From NCBI RefSeq assembly GCF_963515715.1, contig NZ_CAUPZS010000003.1, positions 62,001-126,000 on the forward strand: a DNA stretch of 64,000 nucleotides, read 5' to 3'. The DNA comes from Clostridium_AW sp963515715. Lineage in GTDB: Bacteria > Bacillota > Clostridia > Clostridiales > Clostridiaceae. Made by a program: the position numbers and the translations under genes. The notes under the pieces were generated by a model that was not told the DNA's origin, did no database searches, and saw only the letters and a list, made by a program, of their open reading frames with translations. Positions 49,792 to 58,591 of the stretch are shown here, in pieces (position 1 is the first letter of the stretch; every line of letters begins with the position of its first letter).

Positions 49792-52005
49792 CTAAAGGGT
49801 TACTTCATCTTCCTCTGTATTAACTCCCATAAGCTTTTTAATTATGAAAGATGCAACATCTGTACCGTTGGAACCTCTTCCAAAACCAACATCCATTCCA
49901 TTTGCTCTAGCTATTTCGTCTGTCACTTGAGTTCCACCGGAGGCAAGTATTAACTTATCTCTCACTCCTTTTTCTATGCACAAGTCATTTAACTTCTGCA
50001 TATTCTTTGTGTGAACATCATTGTGAGTGATTATAGTACTGCATAATATTGCCTGAGCCTTTGATTCTATAGCTGCGTCCACAAGTTTTTCTACAGGACA
50101 TGAAGTTCCAAGATATATTGCCTCTACGCCAAACCTTTCCACTCCCCCATGTTTGATATCAATGACTTCTCTTAATCCAACAGAGTGTTCATCCTCTCCC
50201 ACTGTAGCAGCTACAACTTTTATTGGATTTTCCTTTACATAATCTCTCATTACATTATCAGGTAAAACTTTTCTTCTCTTTGGCAGAACTAATTCATCAC
50301 GTTTTACAGGAGTAAAGTCACAAACTCCCTTAATTTCAACTAAAGTTCCTTCAGATTTTTGCATAACTTGCTTATGAATGATTTCTACATCCTTTAAATT
50401 CATTCTCTTTCCCATTTCCAGTGCTGCTGCTTCACTTATCTGCTCATCTTCTGGCAAGAATAGTGTAACCTTTAAATATCCGTCCTTACTCCACTGAACT
50501 TCTGGCACTACTGTACCATCTTCCTTAACTTTTTCCATTCTCTTAAAGGCATTATCATCTTCATCAAGTTCATCTATATACTTAATTTTTGAGTGCTTAC
50601 ATAATGTACATTCCTCTATAGCATCACATGATTTTTTATATTCTTTTGGTATATTGTTATATCCAAAATGTCCGCAAACTGGCGCAAAGTAATCTTCTTC
50701 TCTTTTTACTATAGTGTCCACAGCATCTCCGCCGTCCATTTTTCTTGCAATACCGTCTCCGTTTCTTTCTGGATATAAACCTGAATCTACAAAGAATCCT
50801 GTGTCTACTGCCTTAAAGTATCCACCAGCTTCTAACACTTCTTCTAGGAATAAAATCGCTCTTTCCTTTAATTCTCTTACCTTCTCTGGTAAATATCCTA
50901 TTTTCTTTAGCTCCACCATATCCATCAATCCATCCATGCTTACAAATGCTTGTTTCGCTGTATTTATAGCATGTATATTATTGTAGTGCCATGGAACGTT
51001 TTTACCTTCATCTGGAGTTATGGTACTTTGAATATGAGCAGAAGTTAGTTCTGATATTAATAAATTTAATGTATGACCAACTGTAGCTTCTCTTTCACAA
51101 GATTCTATATACTTAGTGTTCATCTGAGCTCTCATTTTGTATCTATCAAATAACTGTCTTAAAGCCACTGCATAAGGAAGGTCATATCTCATACAAGGAG
51201 CCGGCGCAGATGTAGGCGGCACTGTAGATAGTGCAATATTTTCTGGTTTCATACCAACCATTTCTGAAAATTTAGCGTTTATAGCATGTTGAACCATAAG
51301 CTCTGGCATTACATTATATCCCTTCATAGCTGTTGCATTGGCATTATGAGCTCCATCTATCTGTAGCATGTCTACTGAAGTCATTATTCCCTTAGCCACA
51401 GCTGCATCTACAAAGGATCTAAACATATTTACATTTCTGTAAAGTATATTGTATTGAGGATCTTGGTGAGCACCATTTACCCCTTCTTCTGCAAACATAA
51501 CAGCTATATCTGGTCCTGCAACACCTGAAACATAAGAATGAAAATTAATTTTTCTTCCTACTTCTTCCTCTATTAAATCTATAGCTTTTCTTGTAGCTCT
51601 AACCTGTTTTCTAGTAATAGGAACTCCCCCTACGCCTTCTGGTGTTCCTTCTATTAATCCATCAAAATGGCTCTGTCCTGCTGTTCTTATAACCATTAAA
51701 TGATCTGCACCATGCCAAGCGGCCATTCTCATTCTTCTCAAATCGTCTTCAAATCTTCCTGAAGCTATCTCTGTAGTAATAACCGGTAATGGTTGAGGAT
51801 CTATGCTATTAAAACTTCTAGCTGCTGGCAATGGTTGACTATTTTTTAAAGGCTGCGATATTTCTTTATAGGTAAACTCCCCCATTTGTCCTTCTGGGTA
51901 AGCTTCTCTCCAATGCCACCCTCTCCATTTTGGCTCATATTTATCTAGATCTTTTAATATTTCTTCTACATCTAATTTTTCATTATCCTGTAATTTTTCA
52001 ACCAT
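49792..52005 (-). CDS. oraE: D-ornithine 4,5-aminomutase, large (E) subunit
   Basis: A 737-residue adenosylcobalamin- and PLP-dependent subunit. An N-terminal TIM barrel (about 80-450) carries the substrate/PLP region (STVPPTSAPAPCMRYDLPYAVALRQLF), and a Rossmann domain (about 600-730) has the base-off cobalamin motif DEHSVG (DxHxxG) and the following IDIKHGG with the Lys that binds PLP in the resting state, then LASGG. It moves the 5-amino group of D-ornithine to C4. Its start overlaps the oraS stop by one base (TAATG). Confidence 0.96.
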   Translation of the reverse strand: MVEKLQDNEKLDVEEILKDLDKYEPKWRGWHWREAYPEGQMGEFTYKEISQPLKNSQPLPAARSFNSIDPQPLPVITTEIASGRFEDDLRRMRMAAWHGADHLMVIRTAGQSHFDGLIEGTPEGVGGVPITRKQVRATRKAIDLIEEEVGRKINFHSYVSGVAGPDIAVMFAEEGVNGAHQDPQYNILYRNVNMFRSFVDAAVAKGIMTSVDMLQIDGAHNANATAMKGYNVMPELMVQHAINAKFSEMVGMKPENIALSTVPPTSAPAPCMRYDLPYAVALRQLFDRYKMRAQMNTKYIESCEREATVGHTLNLLISELTSAHIQSTITPDEGKNVPWHYNNIHAINTAKQAFVSMDGLMDMVELKKIGYLPEKVRELKERAILFLEEVLEAGGYFKAVDTGFFVDSGLYPERNGDGIARKMDGGDAVDTIVKREEDYFAPVCGHFGYNNIPKEYKKSCDAIEECTLCKHSKIKYIDELDEDDNAFKRMEKVKEDGTVVPEVQWSKDGYLKVTLFLPEDEQISEAAALEMGKRMNLKDVEIIHKQVMQKSEGTLVEIKGVCDFTPVKRDELVLPKRRKVLPDNVMRDYVKENPIKVVAATVGEDEHSVGLREVIDIKHGGVERFGVEAIYLGTSCPVEKLVDAAIESKAQAILCSTIITHNDVHTKNMQKLNDLCIEKGVRDKLILASGGTQVTDEIARANGMDVGFGRGSNGTDVASFIIKKLMGVNTEEDEVTL

Positions 52006-52370
52006 TATTTGTCACCGCCTTTCATTTTTTCAACAATTAAATCCCAGCCTATTCCCTTAGCTAATTCCTCTCCTGCTTCCAAGTAATGCTTATTGGTTAA
52101 TTTCCCATAGGTTAAAACCACATTTCCTATACCCTTTCCTAGGAGATCCCATCTAATTCCATATTCCACTATAGGCTTAGCTTCAAGGCTTGAAAAACCC
52201 ATTCTTAATAATACTGAACGTTCAATAGCTGGTGATGTGTGAGTATATGATAAATCTACTAATGGTTTTACAATTTGTTCAGTAAGACTCCAAAATCTTT
52301 CATAAAGCTGTTCATCATTTAAGTCTTTTAAATGCTGCCTTCTATTTTCATAATCATCTTGTCTTTTCAT
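52005..52370 (-). CDS. oraS: D-ornithine 4,5-aminomutase, small (S) subunit
   Basis: About 121 residues, the usual length of OraS. MKRQDDYENRRQHLKDLNDEQLYERFW and ERSVLLRMGFSSLEAK correspond closely to the clostridial small subunit. Start set at ATG 52370, six bases after AGGGGTGG; a GTG three codons earlier is part of that site. The stop overlaps the oraE start, so translational coupling is likely. Confidence 0.94.
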   Translation of the reverse strand: MKRQDDYENRRQHLKDLNDEQLYERFWSLTEQIVKPLVDLSYTHTSPAIERSVLLRMGFSSLEAKPIVEYGIRWDLLGKGIGNVVLTYGKLTNKHYLEAGEELAKGIGWDLIVEKMKGGDK

Positions 52371-52381
52371 AAAATCCACCC

Positions 52382-53794
52382 CTATTCTATTTCAATATTA
52401 TTTTCTTTTAAGATATACATAATCTCTTCTCTCTTCATCTTTGTTTCATCTACTAAGAAATCAAAATCAACTTGATTAATTTTATTATCATTTACTTTTT
52501 TCAAAACATTTTTAACATAGGAGTTTCTTAAAGAATCCATATCCATATCTTTTACTGATACAAGATTTGGATGAGAAGGTAATATTATATTTTTACCTGG
52601 TATTTGATCATTTGGATTCCCTACAAAAACTTCTATTCCATTTTCTTTTGCAAAATTAAGCTGAGGTATTAAGTGTTTACCTGCTCCTGTATATTCAGTT
52701 TCCTGAACCACTATTATTTCATCATCATCATATTCTTGAGCAACAGCAAAGGCTGCTGCTAAAGATGTGTTTCCAGCAGGTCCTCTTTCCAGTCCCTCTA
52801 TCTGCGCCACAAGTTCTGTCATCCAAAATACTTCCCCTTGACTTATGGTTACATATCTATCTAAATATCTTAAAGGTCTTGCTGCACTTCTTGGCACATC
52901 AGATCTATCTGGATTAGTCATAAATGGAATTCCAAAACCAGTGTGCCCTGTTGTAAAGGATTTCTTATTGAAGTCTATATCAGATGCCATATGTAACCCT
53001 GAAAGATCTACAGATGCACCTACAATCTTTGTATCCTTACCTCCAGCCTTTATAATTCCTCTTGCAGTTCCTGTAGTATTTCCTCCACCTGCATGGGTTA
53101 CTATTACAGCCACAGGATCTTTCCCTAACCTTTCTCTACATTCCTTAATAATTTCATTTCCTAAGGTCTCTATACCAGCCACTCCATAAGTTGAATATAA
53201 TGAAGCATTATAATATCCTGTATCTTCAAGTATTTTTAAAAATGTATAAAATAGTTCTGGTCCTACAGTAAGTCTTAAAACTTCTGAACCATATCCTTCA
53301 CACTTTCTACCCTTTTCTAATATCTCTGGCTGTCCTACTTTCCTTGAATCATAACATTCGTTAGCTATTATACATCTAAGTCCTCTTATATTAGCTTGAG
53401 ATGCTACCGCTGCTCCATAGTTACCTGAAGTGGCCGCTGCTACTCCCTTGTAACCTCTTTTCATAGCGTCATATACAGAAACACTAGCCCTCCTATCTTT
53501 GAAACTTCCTGATGGATTACAACTTTCATCCTTTACAAATATTCTAGCTGCTTTACCAGTTTTAGATACTTTTCTTGCAAGCTTTGTAATATTTCTAAGT
53601 TCTAATAGTGGAGTATTTCCTACTCCAGCTTCTTTTTGAATTTTTTCTATATCCTCTAAAGAGTATCCCACATCATCCATAAGTTTTTCATAGTCAAATG
53701 AAAGTTTTCCATTCTCATATTTGTCATAGTCTATACCCACGGATTTTAGCATTATCTCATTTTTTCTAGCCATAAGCTCATCATATTTATTCAT
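52382..53794 (-). CDS. ortB: 2-amino-4-oxopentanoate thiolase, beta subunit
   Basis: A 470-residue PLP protein of the threonine synthase/tryptophan synthase beta fold: PLP lysine in NPSGSFKDRRASVS, phosphate loop GGGNTTGTARG. With OrtA it cleaves 2-amino-4-oxopentanoate with CoA to acetyl-CoA and alanine, the last step of oxidative ornithine degradation. Twelve bases separate it from oraS. AAGGGGGTAATAGGCT precedes the ATG. Confidence 0.94.
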   Translation of the reverse strand: MNKYDELMARKNEIMLKSVGIDYDKYENGKLSFDYEKLMDDVGYSLEDIEKIQKEAGVGNTPLLELRNITKLARKVSKTGKAARIFVKDESCNPSGSFKDRRASVSVYDAMKRGYKGVAAATSGNYGAAVASQANIRGLRCIIANECYDSRKVGQPEILEKGRKCEGYGSEVLRLTVGPELFYTFLKILEDTGYYNASLYSTYGVAGIETLGNEIIKECRERLGKDPVAVIVTHAGGGNTTGTARGIIKAGGKDTKIVGASVDLSGLHMASDIDFNKKSFTTGHTGFGIPFMTNPDRSDVPRSAARPLRYLDRYVTISQGEVFWMTELVAQIEGLERGPAGNTSLAAAFAVAQEYDDDEIIVVQETEYTGAGKHLIPQLNFAKENGIEVFVGNPNDQIPGKNIILPSHPNLVSVKDMDMDSLRNSYVKNVLKKVNDNKINQVDFDFLVDETKMKREEIMYILKENNIEIE

Positions 53795-53834
53795 AGCCTA
53801 TTACCCCCTTTTTAACTAAAAACAAACTTTAATA

Positions 53835-54125
53835 CTAATCTTCTATAAGCTTTCTTGCTTGCTTTCCTATATACTCTACTTCCTTTACATACCTTCCAAA
53901 GGAATGATAATATCCTGGTTCTACTTCTACAACTTCTCCTTTAACAATTCTTCCTACAATGGTTTCAACCTGAACTTCGCTGCCTACTTCACAATCACTT
54001 AAACAATTTCCTCTTGTCCAACACTTTAGAGATATGATTCTTGTTTCTTCTGGTATGCTTTGAGATCTATCCTCTGGTGTCAAAACAATCTCCTCAATTT
54101 CAACCCATGTTCCTTTTTTTATCAT
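53835..54125 (-). CDS. ortA: 2-amino-4-oxopentanoate thiolase, alpha subunit
   Basis: A 96-residue subunit matching OrtA: GTWVEIEEIVLTPEDRS, LKCWTRGNCLSDCEVGSEVQVETIVGRIVKGEVVEVEPGYYHSFGRYV. First gene of the ornithine operon, directly behind the sigma-54 promoter. It pairs with OrtB to form the thiolase. GTAGGTGAAGATTT precedes the ATG. Confidence 0.94.
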   Translation of the reverse strand: MIKKGTWVEIEEIVLTPEDRSQSIPEETRIISLKCWTRGNCLSDCEVGSEVQVETIVGRIVKGEVVEVEPGYYHSFGRYVKEVEYIGKQARKLIED

Positions 54126-54187
54126 AAATCTTCACCTACCATAAATTTATTTTTATTTAAATAATTTCTAAACCTTTGCTTATCTGT

Positions 54188-54206
54188 ATAGCAACTTATA
54201 TGCCAA
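54188..54206 (-). promoter_or_regulatory. Sigma-54 promoter of the ornithine operon
   Basis: Minus strand TTGGCATATAAGTTGCTAT, GG and GC doublets with the exact 10-nt gap. Start point near 54178, 50 nt before the ortA ATG. Same architecture as the mgl promoter. Confidence 0.9.
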
Positions 54207-54210
54207 CAAA

Positions 54211-54254
54211 GAAAACCATGTATTCATGCGACTTTACATGAATACATGGTTTTC
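54211..54254 (-). terminator. Strong hairpin between activator gene and sigma-54 promoter
   Basis: Arms 54211-54228 and 54237-54254 are perfectly complementary over 18 bp (GAAAACCATGTATTCATG) with an 8-nt loop. On the minus strand TTTTCTTTG follows, so it probably ends the activator transcript and insulates the sigma-54 promoter five bases further. Confidence 0.7.
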
Positions 54255-54258
54255 CTAA

Positions 54259-54375
54259 TGCAAAAATTTTTGCAGTTTTTCTAAATTTTATTGCAAAGTT
54301 TTCAAATTACTTCCAGCAACTTCCTAAAGAAAAACACCTGCAAGATATTTTGCTGCTCCGTAAAATATTTTTGCA
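54259..54375. promoter_or_regulatory. Repeated TGCAA-TTTTGCA dyads, candidate enhancer sites
   Basis: TGCAAAAATTTTTGCA (54259-54274, perfect palindrome), TGCAAGATATTTTGCT (54339-54354) and GTAAAATATTTTTGCA (54360-54374), plus a partial site at 54292-54307. They lie about 55-170 bp upstream of the -24 element, a normal position for enhancer sites bound by the activator encoded directly upstream. Confidence 0.65.
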
Positions 54376-54420
54376 CTTATCTAGATTTATTATATCTTCT
54401 AAGTATTTTTTTAGTATTTT

Positions 54421-55815
54421 TTACTTCTTTACATTATATTTTTTTAATTTATATTGTAGATTTTGCCTTGAAATGTTTAACTTCTTAGAAGCTTTACTAA
54501 TATTATAATTACTTTCTCTTAATGCTTTTTCTATTATCTTACTCTCTATATCTTTAATATACTGTTCTAAATTAAAATCTTCATCAATATTTAAATTATC
54601 AATATCTGTATGAACTTTATTATAAAAATTATTAAATATCCTAGATTCAAAATGCTTACGATTTAGAGTTAATTCATAATTGGTCATATTCATAGCTGCT
54701 TCAATTACATTTCTTAATTCTCTTATATTGCCAGGCCAATTATACTGTAAAAGTTTTTCAAAAACTTGCTCATCTATTTTTTCTATATTTTTATGTAAAA
54801 CTTTATTATAATGTTCAATAAAATTTTTTATAAGTATAGGAATATCTTCCTTTCTTTCTCTTAATGGTGGTATATTTATACTTATTACACTTAACCTATA
54901 ATAAAAATCCTTTCTAAGCTTTCCACTTTCTATAAGCTTTTCAGGTTCTTCATTTAGTGTAGCTATTACTCTCACGTCTACTTCTATGGTCTTATTACTA
55001 CCTATAGGCCTTATGCATCCGTCTTGAAGCACCCTTAAAAGTTTAGACTGTAAATAGGGCTCCATGGAATTAACCTCATCTAATAGAATAGTACCTCTAT
55101 TGGCCTCTTCAAATAATCCTTTTTTATCTTCTGCTCCAGTAAAGCTTCCTTTTTCTGTACCAAACAACATTCCTTCAAGTAAAGCAGCTGGAATAGCAGC
55201 GCAATTTATTGGTATAAAAGGCTTATCTTTTCTTAATCCACCATAATGAATACTCTGAGCAAAAACTTCTTTTCCACAGCCAGTCTCTGCATAAATTAGA
55301 ATGGGAGAATTAGATATGCTTGCTCTTTTAGCTTTTTCTATAACTTTTTTCATGAGTTTGCCTTCACCATATATATCATCAAAAGTATAATGCTTTTTTA
55401 CTTCTTCATTGTTTTTTTGTAATTTATGTATACACTCCGTTAGTTCCTTAAGTTGAGTCATATCTTTAGCAATTTCAATAGCTGCTACATTTTCTCCTTC
55501 TACAACTACGGGAACCGTAGTATTTATAGTTATAACCTTCTTATTGTTTTCATTGCTGTAATGTTGTATTAAATCTTGAATTCTCTCCCCAGTTTTTAAA
55601 GCCTTTATAAGAGTAGAGGAACTTTCTTCTACAGTTTCTAAATACTCATTAACTTTTTTACCAAATACTTCACTAGGATCTATCCCCTCCACTTTTCCCA
55701 TGCTTTTATTGTAATATATAGTTCTTCCACTAGAATTTACAATGTGAATTCCCTCATCTAAATTATCTAATAAGCACTTAAGTATCCTCTCTGCATAGGA
55801 CGAATTATCAATCAT
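54421..55815 (-). CDS. Sigma-54-dependent activator (PAS-AAA+-Fis)
   Basis: A 464-residue enhancer-binding protein. PAS domain (about 8-125), AAA+ domain (about 145-380) with Walker A AETGCGKE, GSFTGA loop, Walker B TILLDEVNSM, and a Fis-type C-terminal HTH (NISKASKKLNISRQNLQYKLKKY). Located directly upstream of the ornithine operon on the same strand; it most likely activates that operon in response to ornithine or a related signal via the PAS domain. AAGGGGGATAAT precedes the ATG. Confidence 0.94.
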   Translation of the reverse strand: MIDNSSYAERILKCLLDNLDEGIHIVNSSGRTIYYNKSMGKVEGIDPSEVFGKKVNEYLETVEESSSTLIKALKTGERIQDLIQHYSNENNKKVITINTTVPVVVEGENVAAIEIAKDMTQLKELTECIHKLQKNNEEVKKHYTFDDIYGEGKLMKKVIEKAKRASISNSPILIYAETGCGKEVFAQSIHYGGLRKDKPFIPINCAAIPAALLEGMLFGTEKGSFTGAEDKKGLFEEANRGTILLDEVNSMEPYLQSKLLRVLQDGCIRPIGSNKTIEVDVRVIATLNEEPEKLIESGKLRKDFYYRLSVISINIPPLRERKEDIPILIKNFIEHYNKVLHKNIEKIDEQVFEKLLQYNWPGNIRELRNVIEAAMNMTNYELTLNRKHFESRIFNNFYNKVHTDIDNLNIDEDFNLEQYIKDIESKIIEKALRESNYNISKASKKLNISRQNLQYKLKKYNVKK

Positions 55816-55916
55816 ATTATCCCCCTTTTACCTTATAATTACATATATAGTAATATTATATAACGTATATATGTAATTATAAGATATACATATCAAAGAT
55901 TAAAGTATAAATGTTA

Positions 55917-56011
55917 GTTAGATGCTTAGATGTCTAGTTTTTTAGATGTTTAGATATTGAAGTAATCCCATTAAAGAGATTTCTACCACATCTATCATCT
56001 ATTAATCTATT
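55917..56011. repeat. TAGATGTTTAGA-type repeats and shared repeat block
   Basis: Short tandem units (TAGATG-TTAGATG-CTAG-TTTTTTAGATG) at 55917-55960, also seen at 25740-25780, then the block 55968-56011 shared with 44408-44451. No gene was seen in 55816-56259. Confidence 0.6.
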
Positions 56012-56108
56012 AAATCTATTTGTGAAACTAAATTACTTTTGTAGAAATTTATAAATGAAGAACTAATATGTCATAATTTAATTCTGAAAATATATTTGTA
56101 AAACATAA

Positions 56109-56173
56109 GGGAGATAAGTATATAATGGGAGAAGCGCCTTTTTTGAAGCGACGTCATTATGTACTTATCTCCC
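56109..56173 (+). repeat. Dispersed hairpin repeat, copy I
   Basis: Arms 56109-56127 (GGGAGATAAGTATATAATG) and 56155-56173 pair with one G-U. Relative to copy F, GGAACT/AGTTCC becomes GGAGAT/ATCTCC, a compensatory change. Loop GAAGCGCC, six T, GAAGCGACG. Flank (56186-56230) matches copies F and H. Confidence 0.8.
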
Positions 56174-56259
56174 CTTTTGGAATGCCCAATTATTTTCGTA
56201 GAAACTTATAAATGTGAAACCAATTTAATTAAATAGTTAGATATTTGGATTTCAAATCC

Positions 56260-57255
56260 TCAACATATCCTTGGAAGTATTTGAGTGTCTAACTCTCCTA
56301 GTATACTTTTGCCGCCAAAGTCATTTTCAATATATACAAACTTACTTTCATTGGTAAATTCACCTATGATGCTAGCTTCACAATTACATCTATTTTTTAG
56401 GTCTTCTACTATGTGGTTACATGCATATTCATCTGCTACAATTATCATTCTTCCTTCGCAAGCCAAATAAAGTGGATTAATACCTAACATATCATTTATG
56501 GCTTCCACTTCTTGTCTTATAGGGATTTTATTTTGTAATAAATGTATTCCTAAACCGCTTTCTTTAGATATTTCATTTAATACTTGAGCCACACCGCCTC
56601 TAGTTGGGTCTCTCATAAATTTTATATGATTACAGTAGTTCTTTATGTACCTTAGAAGATAATTTAAATGGGCACAATCACTGGCTATATCTCCCTTCAC
56701 TTTTAAATTATATCTATCCAAAGCTATTGCAGTGCCATGTTCCGCAATAGTTCCTGTTATTATTATTTTATCATTACATTCTATGTTTTTGGACTTGTAC
56801 CCATCCACAACTCCAATTCCTGTGGTATTTATAAATATTTTATCTCCTTTACCTTTAGGTACTACCTTAGTATCTCCTGTAACTATACTGACCTTAGCAA
56901 ATTCACAGACTTTCTTCATAGAATTTACAATGGTCACTAAATCTTTTAGAAAAAAACCTTCTTCTATAATGAATGCAGCACTTAAATATAAAGGCTCTGC
57001 TCCACAAGCTATTAGGTCATTTACAGTTCCACAAACAGCTAATTTGCCTATATCCCCTCCCCTAAAGAATATAGGATTTACCACAAAGGAATCTGTTGTC
57101 ATTGCAATTTCTTTTGAAGAAAGGTTTATCAATGCAGAATCGGCATTTTTTAATAAGATATCATTTTTAAAACTTGCATAAAATATCTCCTTTATTAATT
57201 TTTCAGTATACTTTCCCCCTTCTCCATGAATAAGCTCAATAGCATCCTCCTTCAT
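56260..57255 (-). CDS. hypE: Hydrogenase maturation protein HypE
   Basis: A 331-residue PurM-like ATPase that turns the carbamoyl group on its C-terminal Cys into the cyanide ligand of the [NiFe] site. ELIHGEGG at the start, AMTTDSFVVNPIFF, GDTKVVPKG and FMRDPTRGGVAQVLNEI are the family's conserved parts; the chain ends PRIC with the required terminal cysteine. Last gene of the hydrogenase operon in this window, two bases after hypD. Confidence 0.96.
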   Translation of the reverse strand: MKEDAIELIHGEGGKYTEKLIKEIFYASFKNDILLKNADSALINLSSKEIAMTTDSFVVNPIFFRGGDIGKLAVCGTVNDLIACGAEPLYLSAAFIIEEGFFLKDLVTIVNSMKKVCEFAKVSIVTGDTKVVPKGKGDKIFINTTGIGVVDGYKSKNIECNDKIIITGTIAEHGTAIALDRYNLKVKGDIASDCAHLNYLLRYIKNYCNHIKFMRDPTRGGVAQVLNEISKESGLGIHLLQNKIPIRQEVEAINDMLGINPLYLACEGRMIIVADEYACNHIVEDLKNRCNCEASIIGEFTNESKFVYIENDFGGKSILGELDTQILPRIC

Positions 57256-57257
57256 AT

Positions 57258-58373
57258 TTACATCACCACCATCTTATATTTATAATACGCAGCACAAGCC
57301 CCCTCCGTTGATATCATACATGGCCCACATGGCGTTTCAGGGTTACACCTTTCTCCGAAAAAAGCACATTGGAAAGGATATATATTGCCAAGCAAAACAT
57401 CACTGCATCTACAACCAGATTTATTTTTAAATATGGTATCCTTATTTTTAAAATGATCTTTTAAATTAAATTTATTAATTGCATCTAAGTGGTCATACTT
57501 ACCATTTATGACTAGAGCTGAATTTTCAATCCTTCCAATTCCTCTCCATGCTACACCTTCTATTATAAAAACCTTATTCATTAAGCTCTTAGCTCTTTTA
57601 TTTCCATCATAACTTACCCATTTTTTATATAAATTTTCAAAGCCATGGTAAGGAACTTTTTTACTTTTTTCGTAAATACTTTTGAGCAAAAAATATATTC
57701 CTCCTAATATTTCTTCACCTTGGAAGCCACATATAACAGCAGGAATTTTATATTTTTCATAAATAAATTTAAAATCTTTCTCTCCTGTTATTGTAGCAAC
57801 ATTGCCTGGACAAATTATTCCGTGAAGCTTCTTATCCTTAGCATTTAAAATTTTCATAAGTATAGGTGGCATTATTTTTATAGAGGTTAAAAAATAGAGG
57901 TTCTCAATTTTTTCTATAGATGCCTGCTTTATAAGAGAGGCAATTAGAGGAGCAGTGGTTTCAAATCCAACTGCTAAAAATACTACATCTTTTGGATACA
58001 CTTCTTTAGCTATGTTAATAACTTCATTAAGAGAATAAATAATTCTTATATCCCTTCCTTGAGATTTCTTGTAAGTCAAACTACCATTGTTTCCACTAAC
58101 CTTCATCAAATCTCCAAAGGTTAATATAGTTATATCCTTTGAAGCCAAATATGTAGCCCCGTCTATATAATTTTCATCGGTAACACACACTGGGCATCCT
58201 GGCCCTGATATTAAATTTATCTTACTAGAAATAATACTTCTTATTCCATATCTAGCTATTGAATTTGTGTGAGTGCCGCATACCTCCATAATATTTATGC
58301 TATCCTCATCCATAAGTTCTGCATATTTGTTTATATTTTCTACTATCTTCTCTAATTTATTTTTATCAACCAT
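57258..58373 (-). CDS. hypD: Hydrogenase maturation protein HypD
   Basis: A 371-residue Fe-S protein, scaffold for Fe(CN)2CO assembly. IMEVCGTHTNSIARYGI, SGPGCPVCVTDENYIDGA and VAVGFETTAPLIASLI are the three central family motifs; the C-terminal [4Fe-4S] ligands are in CRCSDVLLGN...C and CGPCMISTEGACAAYYKY. It overlaps hypC by 8 nt. Confidence 0.96.
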   Translation of the reverse strand: MVDKNKLEKIVENINKYAELMDEDSINIMEVCGTHTNSIARYGIRSIISSKINLISGPGCPVCVTDENYIDGATYLASKDITILTFGDLMKVSGNNGSLTYKKSQGRDIRIIYSLNEVINIAKEVYPKDVVFLAVGFETTAPLIASLIKQASIEKIENLYFLTSIKIMPPILMKILNAKDKKLHGIICPGNVATITGEKDFKFIYEKYKIPAVICGFQGEEILGGIYFLLKSIYEKSKKVPYHGFENLYKKWVSYDGNKRAKSLMNKVFIIEGVAWRGIGRIENSALVINGKYDHLDAINKFNLKDHFKNKDTIFKNKSGCRCSDVLLGNIYPFQCAFFGERCNPETPCGPCMISTEGACAAYYKYKMVVM

Positions 58374-58590
58374 ACTCTTCCCTCAACATCTCATCTAATA
58401 TATTTTCTAAATAATTAAAGTACTCCTCATCTATCTTTTGTATAGCGAACCCTGCATGAACCAGCACATAATCTCCCTTTGCTGGATTATCAATAAGATC
58501 AATATTGACACAGGCTTCTATGCCTTTAATATCAATGGATGCAAATGGAGGTTCTACATTTTTTATTTTTCCACATACTGCAAGGCACAT
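58366..58590 (-). CDS. hypC: Hydrogenase maturation chaperone HypC
   Basis: About 74 residues starting MCLAVCGKIKN. The Cys at position 2, exposed after Met removal, is essential in HypC/HybG; this fixes the start at ATG 58590, one base after the hypF stop, with AAGGGGAT upstream. It carries the Fe(CN)2CO unit between HypD and the large subunit. Confidence 0.94.
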   Translation of the reverse strand: MCLAVCGKIKNVEPPFASIDIKGIEACVNIDLIDNPAKGDYVLVHAGFAIQKIDEEYFNYLENILDEMLREEYG

Positions 58591-58591
58591 A

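Noticed and set aside
54211..54254. 18-bp palindrome as enhancer site of the ornithine operon
   Set aside because: A T-rich run follows on the minus strand and it lies at the end of the activator gene, so termination is the simpler reading; the TGCAA dyads are better enhancer candidates.
56732..57181. 149-codon plus-strand frame opposite hypE
   Set aside because: Antisense shadow of a fully conserved hypE gene.
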